This document shows, one piece after another, positions 1 to 9,556 of a DNA stretch of 64,000 nucleotides. The position numbers were made by a program, and so were the translations under genes. The notes below the pieces were generated by a model. The model saw only the letters and a program-made list of their open reading frames with translations, did not search any database and was not told the DNA's origin. How positions within the stretch are numbered: position 1 is the stretch's first letter; each line of letters opens with the position of its first letter. This stretch comes from Pseudomonas sp. WS 5079 (GTDB lineage: Bacteria > Pseudomonadota > Gammaproteobacteria > Pseudomonadales > Pseudomonadaceae), in assembly GCF_012985465.1 (NCBI RefSeq), contig NZ_JAAQWN010000008.1, forward strand, positions 186,001 to 250,000, read 5' to 3'.

Positions 1-664
1 GGCGGTTGCAGTCGTCGCGGTCGACCACGCCATCGAGAATCTGCACCTGGCCGGTGTTCTTATCCTCGACCTTGTACTTGACCGCCATGGCCACGATTTC
101 ATCGTCAAACAACCCGTCGGCCTGGGCCTGGGCGGTGCGTTGCTGGCTTTGCAAGGCGTACAGGTCCTGCTCCTCGCGGCTGACGTTATAGCGGCGAGCG
201 ACAATCTCGGCGGTCTGGCCCATGGGGAAATAGATGCCCGGCACCTGCTCCTTGAGCAAAGGGTTGATCAGGTTGTCGGTATTCACGCTCTTCATGGTCA
301 GGCTGATGGACTCGACGCCACCGGCGACAATGATGTCGCTGCACCCCGAGGCAATCTGGTTGGCCGCAATGGCAATCGCCTGTAGCCCCGAGGAGCAGAA
401 ACGGTTGAGGGTCATGCCGGCGGTGCCGGTGCCCAGGCGCGACAGCACCGCCACGTTGCGACCGATGTTGTAGCCCTGGGCACCTTCGTTGGAGCCGGCA
501 CCGACAATGCAATCCTCGACACTGGCCGGGTCGATGCCGGTGCGGCTCAGCAGCGCATTGACGCAATGCGCGGCCATGTCATCGGGGCGGGTCTGGTTGA
601 ACTTGCCGCGAAAGGACTTGGCCAGGCCGGTTCGCACGCTGTCGACGATCACTACTTCACGCAT
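1..664 (-). CDS. Thiolase family acetyl-CoA C-acyltransferase (partial, C-terminus beyond window)
   Basis: Thiolases cleave 3-ketoacyl-CoA with CoA, or run the reverse condensation, in fatty-acid oxidation. The visible N-terminal 221 residues start MREVVIVDSVRTGLAKSFRG and contain the nucleophilic cysteine in NRFCSSG (about residue 89), followed by the GGVESIS block, both family hallmarks. The start ATG is at 664; the gene continues past base 1, so the C-terminal catalytic His and Cys cannot be checked. It resembles the Pseudomonas thiolase I remember beside a 3-hydroxyacyl-CoA dehydrogenase, which would lie outside the window. The family is certain; the exact substrate (short or long chain) is not. 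Confidence 0.92.
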   Translation of the reverse strand, partial: MREVVIVDSVRTGLAKSFRGKFNQTRPDDMAAHCVNALLSRTGIDPASVEDCIVGAGSNEGAQGYNIGRNVAVLSRLGTGTAGMTLNRFCSSGLQAIAIAANQIASGCSDIIVAGGVESISLTMKSVNTDNLINPLLKEQVPGIYFPMGQTAEIVARRYNVSREEQDLYALQSQQRTAQAQADGLFDDEIVAMAVKYKVEDKNTGQVQILDGVVDRDDCNR

Positions 665-765
665 GGGCTACCTCAATCTTGTCGTTGTTGGGAGACAGAT
701 CGAGGATAGATCCAGCGCCGGGTGATCGCGACGATCATTCACCTGGCGTATGCAAAAGCATGGCG

Positions 766-2283
766 CTATTTGTGCTTCTTCTTTTTGTCGTGCTTGTCGG
801 ACTTGGCGAACGCCTCTTCCAGCGCCAGGTTGATGGTGCGCAACACCTTGACCCGTGCCCAGCGCTTGTCATTGGCTTCCACCAGGGTCCAGGGCGCGAT
901 CTCGGTGCTGGTGCGATCCACCATGTCGCCCACCGCCGCCCGGTAGGCATCCCACTTGTCGCGGTTGCGCCAGTCGTCTTCGGTGATCTTGAAGCGTTTG
1001 AACGGAATTTCTTCCCGGGCCTGGAAGCGCTCCAGTTGGGTCTGTTTATCGATGGCCAGCCAGAACTTGACCACGATCACCCCGGAATCGCGCAGTTGCT
1101 CCTCGAAATCGTTGATCTCGGCGTAGGCGCGCATCCAGTCGGCCGTGGTGCAAAAGCCTTCGATGCGCTCTACCAGCACGCGGCCGTACCAGGAGCGGTC
1201 AAACACCGTGAACATGCCCCGCGCCGGGATCTGCCGCCAGAAGCGCCACAAATATGGCTGGGCGCGTTCGTCTTCAGTAGGCGCGGCAATCGGCACGATG
1301 CGGTACTGGCGTGGGTCCAGCGCCGCCGCGACCCGGCGGATCGCCCCGCCCTTGCCCGCCGCGTCGTTCCCTTCAAAAACCGTGACCAGCGCGTGCTTAC
1401 GCATGCGCTTGTCACGCATCAGGCCCGAGAGCCGCGCCTGTTCGGTAATCAGTTGCTCTTCGTAGTCGTCCTTTTCCAGGCGCTGGGTCATGTCCAGGCT
1501 GTCGAGCAGGCTCATCTGGTCCACCGACGACGGCAATGGCGCCGGCTGGATCCCGCTGGCCCTGGCCTTGGGCACCTTGAGGGCATTTTGCAGGCTCTCC
1601 AGGAGGATCTTGCCCACGGTCAGGCCGCGGTAATTGGCGTCCACACCTTCGATCACATGCCAGGGCGCATAGTCACGGCTGGTGCGGCGCAGCACGCGCT
1701 CACCGAAATGCACGAACTTGTCGTAGGTCTCGGACTGCTGCCAGTCCAGCGGGCTGATGCGCCAGCTGTGCAGCGGGTCGTCCTGCAGGGCCTTGAGCCG
1801 CGCCTTCATTTGTTTCTTGGACAGGTGGAACCAGAACTTGAAGATCAGCGCCCCTTCATCGCAGAGCATCTGCTCCAGGCGTTCGGCCCCGGCAATGGCC
1901 TGGTCCAGGCGCGCATCCTTGATCTGGCCGTGGACCCGCGCCTGCAACATCTGGCTGTACCAGTTGCCGAAAAACACCCCCATGCGCCCCTTGGCCGGCA
2001 ATTGCCGCCAGTAGCGCCAGGCCGGTGGGCGGGCCAGTTCTTCGTCGGTCTGCTGGTCGAAGGTGCGCACCTCGATCAGGCGCGGGTCCATCCACTCATT
2101 GAGCAGCTTGACGGTTTCACCCTTGCCGGCGCCCTCGATGCCATTGATCAGCACGATGACCGGGAAGCGCCCCTGCTGGTGCAACTCGAACTGCGCCTCC
2201 AGCAAAGCTTCCCGCAAGGCCGGGACTTCAGCGTCGTAAGTGTCCTTATCGACGGCGTGACCGATTTCGGCAGATTCAAACAT
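766..2283 (-). CDS. pap: Polyphosphate:AMP phosphotransferase (two-domain PPK2 family)
   Basis: Transfers a phosphate from polyphosphate to AMP to make ADP in the cytoplasm. The 505-residue protein is a tandem duplication of the PPK2 fold. The first Walker A is GIEGAGKGE (about residues 48-56) and the second is EGNDAAGKGG (about 304-313). Each half also carries an RxxWYxR-like or NWYS segment and a W-W-R-lid segment. Length fits the fused class II enzymes (about 475-510 residues). I chose ATG 2283, which has GGAAGGGAG upstream; an in-frame start 72 bases earlier has no ribosome-binding site. It lies 90 bases downstream of the large toxin gene, same strand. Confidence 0.9.
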   Translation of the reverse strand: MFESAEIGHAVDKDTYDAEVPALREALLEAQFELHQQGRFPVIVLINGIEGAGKGETVKLLNEWMDPRLIEVRTFDQQTDEELARPPAWRYWRQLPAKGRMGVFFGNWYSQMLQARVHGQIKDARLDQAIAGAERLEQMLCDEGALIFKFWFHLSKKQMKARLKALQDDPLHSWRISPLDWQQSETYDKFVHFGERVLRRTSRDYAPWHVIEGVDANYRGLTVGKILLESLQNALKVPKARASGIQPAPLPSSVDQMSLLDSLDMTQRLEKDDYEEQLITEQARLSGLMRDKRMRKHALVTVFEGNDAAGKGGAIRRVAAALDPRQYRIVPIAAPTEDERAQPYLWRFWRQIPARGMFTVFDRSWYGRVLVERIEGFCTTADWMRAYAEINDFEEQLRDSGVIVVKFWLAIDKQTQLERFQAREEIPFKRFKITEDDWRNRDKWDAYRAAVGDMVDRTSTEIAPWTLVEANDKRWARVKVLRTINLALEEAFAKSDKHDKKKKHK

Positions 2284-2373
2284 GGGCGACTCCCTTCCAA
2301 GATGGATCAAGACTAGCGGATTGGGCAGCGTGGCGGGCAAGGAATTCCAGGCCACTTGCCGTGGATCAATGGC

Positions 2374-5300
2374 TCAGCCCTCGGGCACATGGCAGATGCC
2401 CAGGTCCTGGTGTTTCAGCATCTGTAGGGTCAGGCGCTCTACCACCTCGGCGATGGCCTGCCGGCGAGGGGCCTGCAGGTCTTGCATTTGCCTGAGGTAG
2501 TCGCCGTCGGTGAGGTTCTGGCTGTTCTCGAAGAGCAGTTGCTGCTGTACATCAAAAGGTTCAGTCGCGGCCTGGAAGGTGCTGGGAAATTGCTGCTTGA
2601 GATGGGTTTTCCAGAACGACAGTTGCGTCAAAAACTGCAGGAGTGCCGGTGACAGCTCGGCCGTGCGCACCTGGGAATGGGCGAGTGCCAGCCCTTCGGG
2701 GGTCACATTGGCAATCGACACATACTGCGCGTATTTGGGTTGCCTCGGCAGTTCCAACTCCTTGGCCAACCCCATGCGAAACGCCAGGCTGACCTCCAGA
2801 GGATCCTCGCTGGCATGCTCGGCCGCATAGCCCAGGGCAATTTTTTCCAACTCGCCCAGGCGAAACAGGCGCCGGCCCAGGCTCAGGAATCCGCCGGGGC
2901 TGCCCTGCCTGCGCCCGGCCTGTAGCATCGCCTGCTCGACCTCCATCAAGACTTCGATCTGGCTGAAAATATCAGCGGCGCCATCGCCACAATTCACCGG
3001 ATGCGCCGCCAGCTGAAACACCCGCTCGCGCAGCTCGATACTGTCATGGCTCGACTGCAAGACGTCCCACACCCGCCGGCTCAAATCCTCGCGCACATGC
3101 CGGCTGTCAGCGGTCCTGGACAATTGCGCAAGCAACTCGAACAGCGGCGCGCAGTCCGGGTCATCGCGCAGGTTGGCCCAGATGCCGCGCTTGATCGCAT
3201 TGCGATTGGCCACTTCATCCGGCAGCCACAACGCCCGGGCTTTCAACTCGGTGAAGCGCGATTGATCGTCATCGACATAGCCCATGCCAATACCCACCGC
3301 CTCGCGGTAGCGCGTGAGCGCTGTCACCGCCGAGGTGGACAACGGGTTGCCCGCCAGGTTGAGTGCCTGGCTGAAACTGCGGGTGGCGCTAAACAGCCAT
3401 TCGGGCAGCAGGGTGATCCAGTTGTCGCGCAGGTCCACCTGGTCCAGATAGGCCAGGCGCCCGAGCCCGGAGGGCACGTCGACGATGCGGGTGTCCTGTA
3501 GCAACAGCGTATGCAAGCCGCGCATGGCGCTGACATCCAAGTGCCCTTCCACCGGGTTGTGGCTCAGGTCCAACAGCTGCAACGTGCTCATATCGGCGAG
3601 CTTGCGCCGGGTGTATTCGGTCAACGCCAACTGATTGTGGGACAACGACAGGCTGCCCAGATCAGGCATGCGCGACAGATATTCCGGCAACCGGGTCAGG
3701 CGGTTACGGTCCAGGTCCAGGCGGCGCAGCCCCTTGAAGCACTTGAGGAAATAAGCCACGTCATCACCCAGGCGCATATTGCGCAGTGACAGGCGCTGCA
3801 CATGGTCGAAGCGAATTTCAGGCGGCAGGTTCGGCAACGAGCCCACGCGCATCCCGTCCAGGGACAGGCCAGCAACGGGCAGCTCGCGCTCATTGGGCAT
3901 AAAGCTCTGCTGGCGCCAGAAGGCCTCGATACGCTCGGCCACTTGCTGGCGGCTCTGGCGGATGTTCCTCAGGCCCGGTTGCTGCTCCAAGCCGCCGATG
4001 TCGTTTTTCCAGTGTTTGAGTACCGCACGCAGGCGCCCAAGCTCGGCGCGCAGACGCTCTACCGCATGGGCACGAGCAAGTTCGTCGGCCCCCAGGCCCT
4101 GCAGCAACGCAGAGGCTTGAGCCTGCGTGAACAGCGGATAAAGCCACTGCAACTTGCGCACCAGGGGCGAGTTTTGGGTAAAAGAGCCGGTGGGTGAATC
4201 CGCCACACGGCAAGGTGCTTGCACTGCCTGGGGCTCCAGTGCCCCATCGGAAAACGCCTCGGCGGCGCGATCACGCTCACTCTGGGCCCTGGCGGCAATC
4301 AAGCGGCGCAACCGCCATCCATGCTCGGCCTGCGCCTGGGGCCTGCCCAGGGTGCTTGCGTCTTCAATGGCCTCAAATAGCCCGTCCACTCCAGAACGCA
4401 CACTCCCCAGGCTCAGGCCACTGGCATCGAACGCCTGGAACCCTGCAGCCGTACGCACCACCACCAGCCGCACACTGGCACCTTCGACGGCGCCCACGGC
4501 CAGTAACGCCCCCTGGGGTGAATCTGCGCGCATCTCCAGGTGCAGCCGGGGATCCCAACCCTCGATGCGCGGCAGCGTGCGCACCGCCACGCACTGGGTG
4601 TCGAGGCCGGCCAATTCCGGCTGTTCGAAACCGGCCAAGGCGCGGTCCAGGCGTTGTTCGGCCAGCGCAGCACGCACCGCCTCTGCCAGGCCCATGGGCA
4701 CTCGCTGCTGCTCGCGCAGCAACTCGAGCTCCACCGACGAGGCGCGCGCCATCAACTCGCGCATCACCCTGGACGGCAATTGCGCATAGGTGCTGCGCAG
4801 TACCGCCCACTCCTCGGGCACTGGCCCGTCGTAGGCCTGGTACATCTGCTCAAACAGCGGCTTGCGATCCGCCTTGAGGTGCGCCAGTAAGCGCCGCGCC
4901 AACACCCCATGTTGCTGGTCGGCAGCAACGTCCTCCCCCAACAGGGCGAGTTTTTGCGATTCGTCGAGCTCCGACAGCAGCACATCAAACACTTGCCCTT
5001 CAGCCACTGCGTGCTGCGTGATTGGCAGCCGATGAGTGCCACTAGCGGGGTAACGCGCCGTCACCGCGCCCTGCCCATCCACCACCTCGAAATAGCGTCC
5101 CTCGGGCCAACCCGGCAACAGCGCCAAGGCCTGCATCTGCGCGGTCGCGTGTTCAGCGTTGAGGTACACACCACGCTCCAGCAGCCAGATCAGGTCGCGA
5201 ATCGATTGCTCCACCCGGAACCGCTCATACACATCACGAAAGCGCGCGGGAAAGGGCAAGCACTCGCGAGCCAGGTGGTACGCCCAGGGGGGCTGCATAT

Positions 5301-7164
5301 CCAGGATGTCGCTGACCAGGCGCAGCTTGCGCGAATCCAGGTGGGGGTGACGACTGCCGGGCTCCAGGCGCGAGAACAGGTAATTCTGGTCCTCCCAGCG
5401 TTCAGGCTGTTCGAATGCAAAGCGCCAGGCGCCCTCGCCGTTGTGCAGGAGCGCAGGGCGATAGGCATCCTGGCGTGTCGGATGGAGGGCGTGCCATTGG
5501 CCCAGCTTGGCGTCAAAGGCAATCCGATGAACGAAACCGACCACTTTGACGTAGCAATGGCCGCCAATCCGGTAGATGCCTTCTGCGTCCGCCATCACGT
5601 TCTCGGGCAACTGCTGACGGTGCGCGTACCGGGCAATATCGGGCCGCCAGAGCCGCAGATGTCCATCGGTCGAGCGCACCGCTTCCAGCTCCGCAAAAAA
5701 GCGCCCCATGCTCAACTGCGCACGCTTCAACACGTTGCCCACCACTTTGGCGCCGGCTGCGAACACCACCATCGAGGTGATACTTTGCGCCACCGCGCCC
5801 AGTTGCCTGAGCGCCTCGCCCTTGTCCCCCCGCCGCCAGTCCTCGATGCCGTCATACACCTCGCCGAGCAGTTGCCCCACCGCCACGCCCGTCATCAGCA
5901 GGGCCAAGGCCGGGACGACAAAACCGGCGAGGTTGAGCAAGGTCAATCCAGCCTCCAGATACTCCATCAGGCGCTGCTTGCGCACCTCTTCGTCCACGTC
6001 CGCCACGGGCACCGCCAGCGTGCGCGCATCGATCTGCAACTTGCCCACGTAAGTACTGAAAAAGTGCCTGGCCAGGCTCACCATGACGGGCCGGGCCTCC
6101 AGCACGCCAAGGCTGCGGTGCTCGTCGAATCGCGAGAAAAACCCCACCCGGTCAACCTCCCCCAGGTAGCCGGTAAAGAAGCGCCGATAGCTGCTCACTT
6201 CCAGCTTCAGTTCCAGGTAAACCTTGAAGTCGTTGAGGGATGGGTACTCGAAAAACGGCCGCTGCGGTTCATTGGGCATGTAGACCACACAAGGCTGCTG
6301 GGGGTATTCGCCAATCGGGCGGGCCGAAAACACCAGCACGCTCCACAGGCAGCAATCGCGTGCATTGAGGCCTTGCCAGAGCACCGGGCGCCCTTGGTAC
6401 AGCTGGCTCTTCGCCGCGGCCGGGCTGAGGTCCTGCTCCAGCAATGCACACAACATGGCGTAGGTTTCGCGGCTGATATCGCCGCGCATCAGGGCGATAT
6501 GGGCATCGATCTTTACGTCCAGGGTTTTCATCCGGCCGATCGACAGCGCCACGTCACTGGCAACGCCCTCGTCGCGATCGAGGTGGAACACCTCATTGAT
6601 GTGCTGCTGGTACCGACGCCCGAGGTCGAGCGCCCGGCAACCTTCGGCAAACTCATGGGGCGCAACGCCGATAACGCTGCGGTCTTGCGCTTGCAGCCGC
6701 GACTCGAGGGGATATCGCTCGGCAAGGGCCTCATCCGCCGAAAAGTTCTGCATGGCCCTATGCAACAGGCTCTGTTTTTCCAGGCGCACGGTGCGCTCAT
6801 ACTCGCGCGGCAACACATCTGCCTGATACTCGTAGAAGGCCCGGATAAACAGGTCCTTTTTTGGCTCCAGCGTGACCTGCCACTGCGCCTGGCCGTAGAC
6901 CTGCAACTGCTCGCTGCAAAACTCGTCCAGACTGCGCAATGCCTGCAAGTGCTGCGTGACGCCCGCCTTGGCCTCTTCAACATACGCCGCGTCCCGCTCC
7001 AGCGCCTCCAGCAACCCTGGCGGGGAATTGATCATCCAGCTCGGCAGACGCTGTTGCAGGACCTGGGCCTTGGCCAGGTCGCCAGTCATCTCCAGCAAGG
7101 CAGCTTGCAACTGCTGCCGGGTCAATTGAGTGAATGTGTGGGTCAAATCAGCCTGTGCCTGCAT
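2374..7164 (-). CDS. Giant toxin-like protein with LRRs and C-terminal NEL E3 ubiquitin-ligase domain
   Basis: Predicted secreted or injected effector of about 1,596 residues. The N-terminal ~1,000 residues look like the DUF6543 'dermonecrotic toxin' region of Pseudomonas proteins, with hydrophobic stretches near residues 405-480 (LNLAGFVVPALALLMTGVA and a following segment). Leucine-rich repeats span about 1115-1285 (LRRLDLDRNRLTRLP, LQLLDLSHNP). The C-terminal ~300 residues match the NEL (IpaH/SspH) ligase fold, with catalytic Cys-x-Asp in HPVNCGDGAADIFSQIE, Cys at about residue 1392. NEL enzymes ubiquitinate eukaryotic host proteins. I preferred ATG 7164 (AAGGA nine bases upstream) to TTG 7170. 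No chaperone or secretion gene is adjacent, and no hrp box was seen. Confidence 0.82.
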   Translation of the reverse strand: MQAQADLTHTFTQLTRQQLQAALLEMTGDLAKAQVLQQRLPSWMINSPPGLLEALERDAAYVEEAKAGVTQHLQALRSLDEFCSEQLQVYGQAQWQVTLEPKKDLFIRAFYEYQADVLPREYERTVRLEKQSLLHRAMQNFSADEALAERYPLESRLQAQDRSVIGVAPHEFAEGCRALDLGRRYQQHINEVFHLDRDEGVASDVALSIGRMKTLDVKIDAHIALMRGDISRETYAMLCALLEQDLSPAAAKSQLYQGRPVLWQGLNARDCCLWSVLVFSARPIGEYPQQPCVVYMPNEPQRPFFEYPSLNDFKVYLELKLEVSSYRRFFTGYLGEVDRVGFFSRFDEHRSLGVLEARPVMVSLARHFFSTYVGKLQIDARTLAVPVADVDEEVRKQRLMEYLEAGLTLLNLAGFVVPALALLMTGVAVGQLLGEVYDGIEDWRRGDKGEALRQLGAVAQSITSMVVFAAGAKVVGNVLKRAQLSMGRFFAELEAVRSTDGHLRLWRPDIARYAHRQQLPENVMADAEGIYRIGGHCYVKVVGFVHRIAFDAKLGQWHALHPTRQDAYRPALLHNGEGAWRFAFEQPERWEDQNYLFSRLEPGSRHPHLDSRKLRLVSDILDMQPPWAYHLARECLPFPARFRDVYERFRVEQSIRDLIWLLERGVYLNAEHATAQMQALALLPGWPEGRYFEVVDGQGAVTARYPASGTHRLPITQHAVAEGQVFDVLLSELDESQKLALLGEDVAADQQHGVLARRLLAHLKADRKPLFEQMYQAYDGPVPEEWAVLRSTYAQLPSRVMRELMARASSVELELLREQQRVPMGLAEAVRAALAEQRLDRALAGFEQPELAGLDTQCVAVRTLPRIEGWDPRLHLEMRADSPQGALLAVGAVEGASVRLVVVRTAAGFQAFDASGLSLGSVRSGVDGLFEAIEDASTLGRPQAQAEHGWRLRRLIAARAQSERDRAAEAFSDGALEPQAVQAPCRVADSPTGSFTQNSPLVRKLQWLYPLFTQAQASALLQGLGADELARAHAVERLRAELGRLRAVLKHWKNDIGGLEQQPGLRNIRQSRQQVAERIEAFWRQQSFMPNERELPVAGLSLDGMRVGSLPNLPPEIRFDHVQRLSLRNMRLGDDVAYFLKCFKGLRRLDLDRNRLTRLPEYLSRMPDLGSLSLSHNQLALTEYTRRKLADMSTLQLLDLSHNPVEGHLDVSAMRGLHTLLLQDTRIVDVPSGLGRLAYLDQVDLRDNWITLLPEWLFSATRSFSQALNLAGNPLSTSAVTALTRYREAVGIGMGYVDDDQSRFTELKARALWLPDEVANRNAIKRGIWANLRDDPDCAPLFELLAQLSRTADSRHVREDLSRRVWDVLQSSHDSIELRERVFQLAAHPVNCGDGAADIFSQIEVLMEVEQAMLQAGRRQGSPGGFLSLGRRLFRLGELEKIALGYAAEHASEDPLEVSLAFRMGLAKELELPRQPKYAQYVSIANVTPEGLALAHSQVRTAELSPALLQFLTQLSFWKTHLKQQFPSTFQAATEPFDVQQQLLFENSQNLTDGDYLRQMQDLQAPRRQAIAEVVERLTLQMLKHQDLGICHVPEG

Positions 7165-7358
7165 GCGCAATGTTCCTTATTGCCATGGATCAAAACACCA
7201 CGATACCCGCTGCGCCATGCTCGATTAACGCTGATTCCTGATCGCTTGCGCGCCATTGCAGAGGTTTTTTGCATGGATCAAATAGCCGGCTAACACCCGC
7301 GCCAACCCTGGCCCCCGTGATCGACTAGAATGGCCGCCTTGCCTTTGCCGAGTTGCCC

Positions 7359-9356
7359 ATGAACCCCGTACAGCCCAATGCCCAGCTCGACTGGGACGAC
7401 CAGGGACGCCCGCGCTCGCGGGTGTTCGACGACGTGTATTTTTCCGACCAGTCGGGCCTGGAAGAAACCCGCTACGTGTTCCTTGAACAGAACCGCCTGC
7501 AAGAGCGCTTTGCCGCGCTGCCGGTGGGTGGGCGCCTGGTGATCGGGGAAACGGGGTTTGGCACCGGGTTGAATTTTCTGTGTGCCTGGCAACTGTTTGC
7601 ACAGCACGCGACGCCGGGGGCGCGCCTGCATTTTGTCAGTGTGGAAAAGTACCCGCTGAGCCACGCCGACCTGCAACGCGCCCTCGCCCTCTGGCCAGAG
7701 CTCAAACCGTTGGCCGAGCAATTGCTGGCGCAGTACATCGCCATCCACCCGGGTTTCCAGCGCCTGGTCCTGGATAACGGGCGGGTGACGCTGACGCTGC
7801 TGATCGGCGATGCCCTGGAGCAACTGCCGCAGCTCGACGCCCAGATCGACGCCTGGTTCCTCGATGGTTTTGCCCCGGCGAAAAACCCCGAGATGTGGAC
7901 CGCCGAGCTGTTCGCCGAACTGGCGCGCCTGGCTGCCCCCGGCTCGACCATCAGCACCTTCACCAGCACCGGCTGGGTGCGGCGCCTGCTCAATGGCGCC
8001 GGGTTCAAGATGAAACGCACGCCGGGCATCGGCCATAAGTGGGAAATCCTGCGCGGTGAGTTTCTTGGCTGGCCGGCCGACGCGGCGCCAGTTGCGGCGA
8101 TCAAGCCGTGGTTCGCCAGGCCACCGGCCCCCAAAGGCGAACGGCGGGCCCTGGTGATCGGCGGCGGCATGGCCGGTTGCGCCAGCGCGGCCAGCCTCGC
8201 CGCACGGGGCTGGCAAGTCAGCCTGCTGGAACGGCATGCCGGCCTGGCCCAAGAGGCCTCGGGCAATCCGCAAGGGGTGCTCTACCTCAAGCTGTCGGCC
8301 CATGGCACGGCCCTTTCGCAGATGATTGTCAGCGGGTTCGGGCATACCCGGCGCCTGCTGGAACACTTGCAACGGGGGGTGGATTGGGACGGTTGTGGCG
8401 TGCTGCAACTGGCGTTCAATGCCAAGGAGGCCGAACGCCAGGCGCAACTGGCCCAGGCATTTGCCCCTGACTTGCTGCACCTGCTGGACCGGGATCAGGC
8501 CCAGGCCCGCGCCGGGATTGGCCTGGAGCATGGCGGGCTGTTTTTCCCCGAGGGCGGCTGGGTGCATCCGCCGGCGTTGTGCCAGTGGCAGGCGAGTCAG
8601 CCCGGGATCACGGTGCATGTACATCATCAAGTGTTGGCGCTGCGCAAAGTCAACGATCAATGGCAGGCCTGGGACGGCGACCGGTTGCTGGCCAGCGCCC
8701 CCGTGGTGGTGCTGGCCGGGGCGGCCGAGGTCAAGCAGTTTGCCGCCAGCGCCGAGCTGCCCCTCAAGCGCATTCGCGGGCAGATCACCCGCTTGCCACA
8801 GACTGCCGCCAGCCAGGCGTTGGCAACCGTGGTCTGCGCCGAAGGCTATGTGGCACCGGCCCGCCTGGGCGAACATACCCTGGGCGCCAGCTTTGATTTC
8901 AAGAGCGATGACCTGACCCCCACCGTCGCCGAGCACGCGGGGAACCTGGAACTGTTGCAGGAAATCTCCCCCGACCTGGCCCAGCGCCTGCGCACCGCCA
9001 CGCTCGACCCGCACACCCTGAAGGGCCGCGCGGCGTTTCGCTGCACCAGCCCGGACTATCTGCCGATTGTCGGGCCACTGGCCGATCCCCAAGCCTTCGC
9101 CCTGGCCTTTGCCGCCCTGCGCAAGGACGCCCGCCACACACCGGACACCGCCTGCCCATGGTTGGACGGCCTGTACGTCAACAGCGGCCACGGTTCACGG
9201 GGCCTGATCACCGCGCCGCTGTCGAGTGAACTGCTGGCGGCATGGCTGGACAACGAACCGCTGCCCCTGCCCCGCAGCGTGGCCGAGGCCTGTCATCCCA
9301 ACCGTTTTGCGCTGCGGGCGTTGATTCGCAGCAACGTGGCAAAAACACCTGGCTAA
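7359..9356 (+). CDS. mnmC: Bifunctional tRNA mnm5s2U34 biosynthesis protein MnmC
   Basis: Catalyses the last two steps of 5-methylaminomethyl-2-thiouridine formation at wobble U34. A FAD-dependent C-terminal domain removes the carboxymethyl group and an N-terminal SAM domain methylates. The 665-residue product shows the SAM loop GETGFGTGLNFLCAW (about 62-76), DGFAPAKNPEMW, and the FAD-binding Rossmann motif VIGGGMAGCASA (about 266-277), and ends with a DAO-type domain. ATG 7359 gives the normal MNPVQPNAQLDWDDQG start; a TTG six bases earlier is less likely. It is divergent from the toxin gene and convergent with the toxin remnant, whose reading frame ends inside the mnmC stop region. Confidence 0.95.
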   Translation: MNPVQPNAQLDWDDQGRPRSRVFDDVYFSDQSGLEETRYVFLEQNRLQERFAALPVGGRLVIGETGFGTGLNFLCAWQLFAQHATPGARLHFVSVEKYPLSHADLQRALALWPELKPLAEQLLAQYIAIHPGFQRLVLDNGRVTLTLLIGDALEQLPQLDAQIDAWFLDGFAPAKNPEMWTAELFAELARLAAPGSTISTFTSTGWVRRLLNGAGFKMKRTPGIGHKWEILRGEFLGWPADAAPVAAIKPWFARPPAPKGERRALVIGGGMAGCASAASLAARGWQVSLLERHAGLAQEASGNPQGVLYLKLSAHGTALSQMIVSGFGHTRRLLEHLQRGVDWDGCGVLQLAFNAKEAERQAQLAQAFAPDLLHLLDRDQAQARAGIGLEHGGLFFPEGGWVHPPALCQWQASQPGITVHVHHQVLALRKVNDQWQAWDGDRLLASAPVVVLAGAAEVKQFAASAELPLKRIRGQITRLPQTAASQALATVVCAEGYVAPARLGEHTLGASFDFKSDDLTPTVAEHAGNLELLQEISPDLAQRLRTATLDPHTLKGRAAFRCTSPDYLPIVGPLADPQAFALAFAALRKDARHTPDTACPWLDGLYVNSGHGSRGLITAPLSSELLAAWLDNEPLPLPRSVAEACHPNRFALRALIRSNVAKTPG

Positions 9357-9556
9357 GCTCGCGGCCCGCCACTTTCGGCATACGCCTGCTCAATGGCCAG
9401 GAGCACCTGGGAATCGGCCTTGACCAGCCAGGTCGGCAGCCGGTCTTACAAGACCTGCGCCTTGTCCAGGTCACCGGTGAGATCCAGCAGCGTTGCCATC
9501 AATTCGTCCTGAGTCACAGGTTCGACAACCTGGCTCAAATGACCTGTTTGCGTCAT
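9353..9556 (-). pseudogene. Remnant of a second NEL-toxin gene (N-terminal ~60 codons, internal stop)
   Basis: Reading down from ATG 9556 gives MTQTGHLSQVVEPV then TQDELMATLLDLTGDLDKAQ, VL, a TAA stop at 9448-9446, and continues in frame as DRLPTWLVKADSQVLLAIEQ to TAG at 9355. This aligns without gaps for most of its length with residues ~15-65 of the giant toxin (LTRQQLQAALLEMTGDLAKA, QRLPSW). The upstream leader is related too (AAGGAACgTTGtGaATG against AAGGAACaTTGcGcATG). The TAA sits where the intact gene has a Gln codon. It ends at the mnmC 3' end, so the rest was probably deleted. Confidence 0.75.

Noticed and set aside
4909..7293. 794-codon open frame antisense to the NEL-toxin gene
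   Set aside because: GC-rich codon bias of the toxin gene leaves the opposite strand open. The translation has no recognisable domain and is His/Gln/Arg-rich like other antisense shadows, with no ribosome-binding site.
7164..7300. hrp box (GGAACC-N16-CCACnnA) for the NEL toxin
   Set aside because: The leader was read on the relevant strand; no such bipartite motif is present.
7290..9191. 633-codon minus-strand open frame over mnmC
   Set aside because: mnmC has both catalytic domains intact on the plus strand; the opposite frame shows no domain and is composition-driven.
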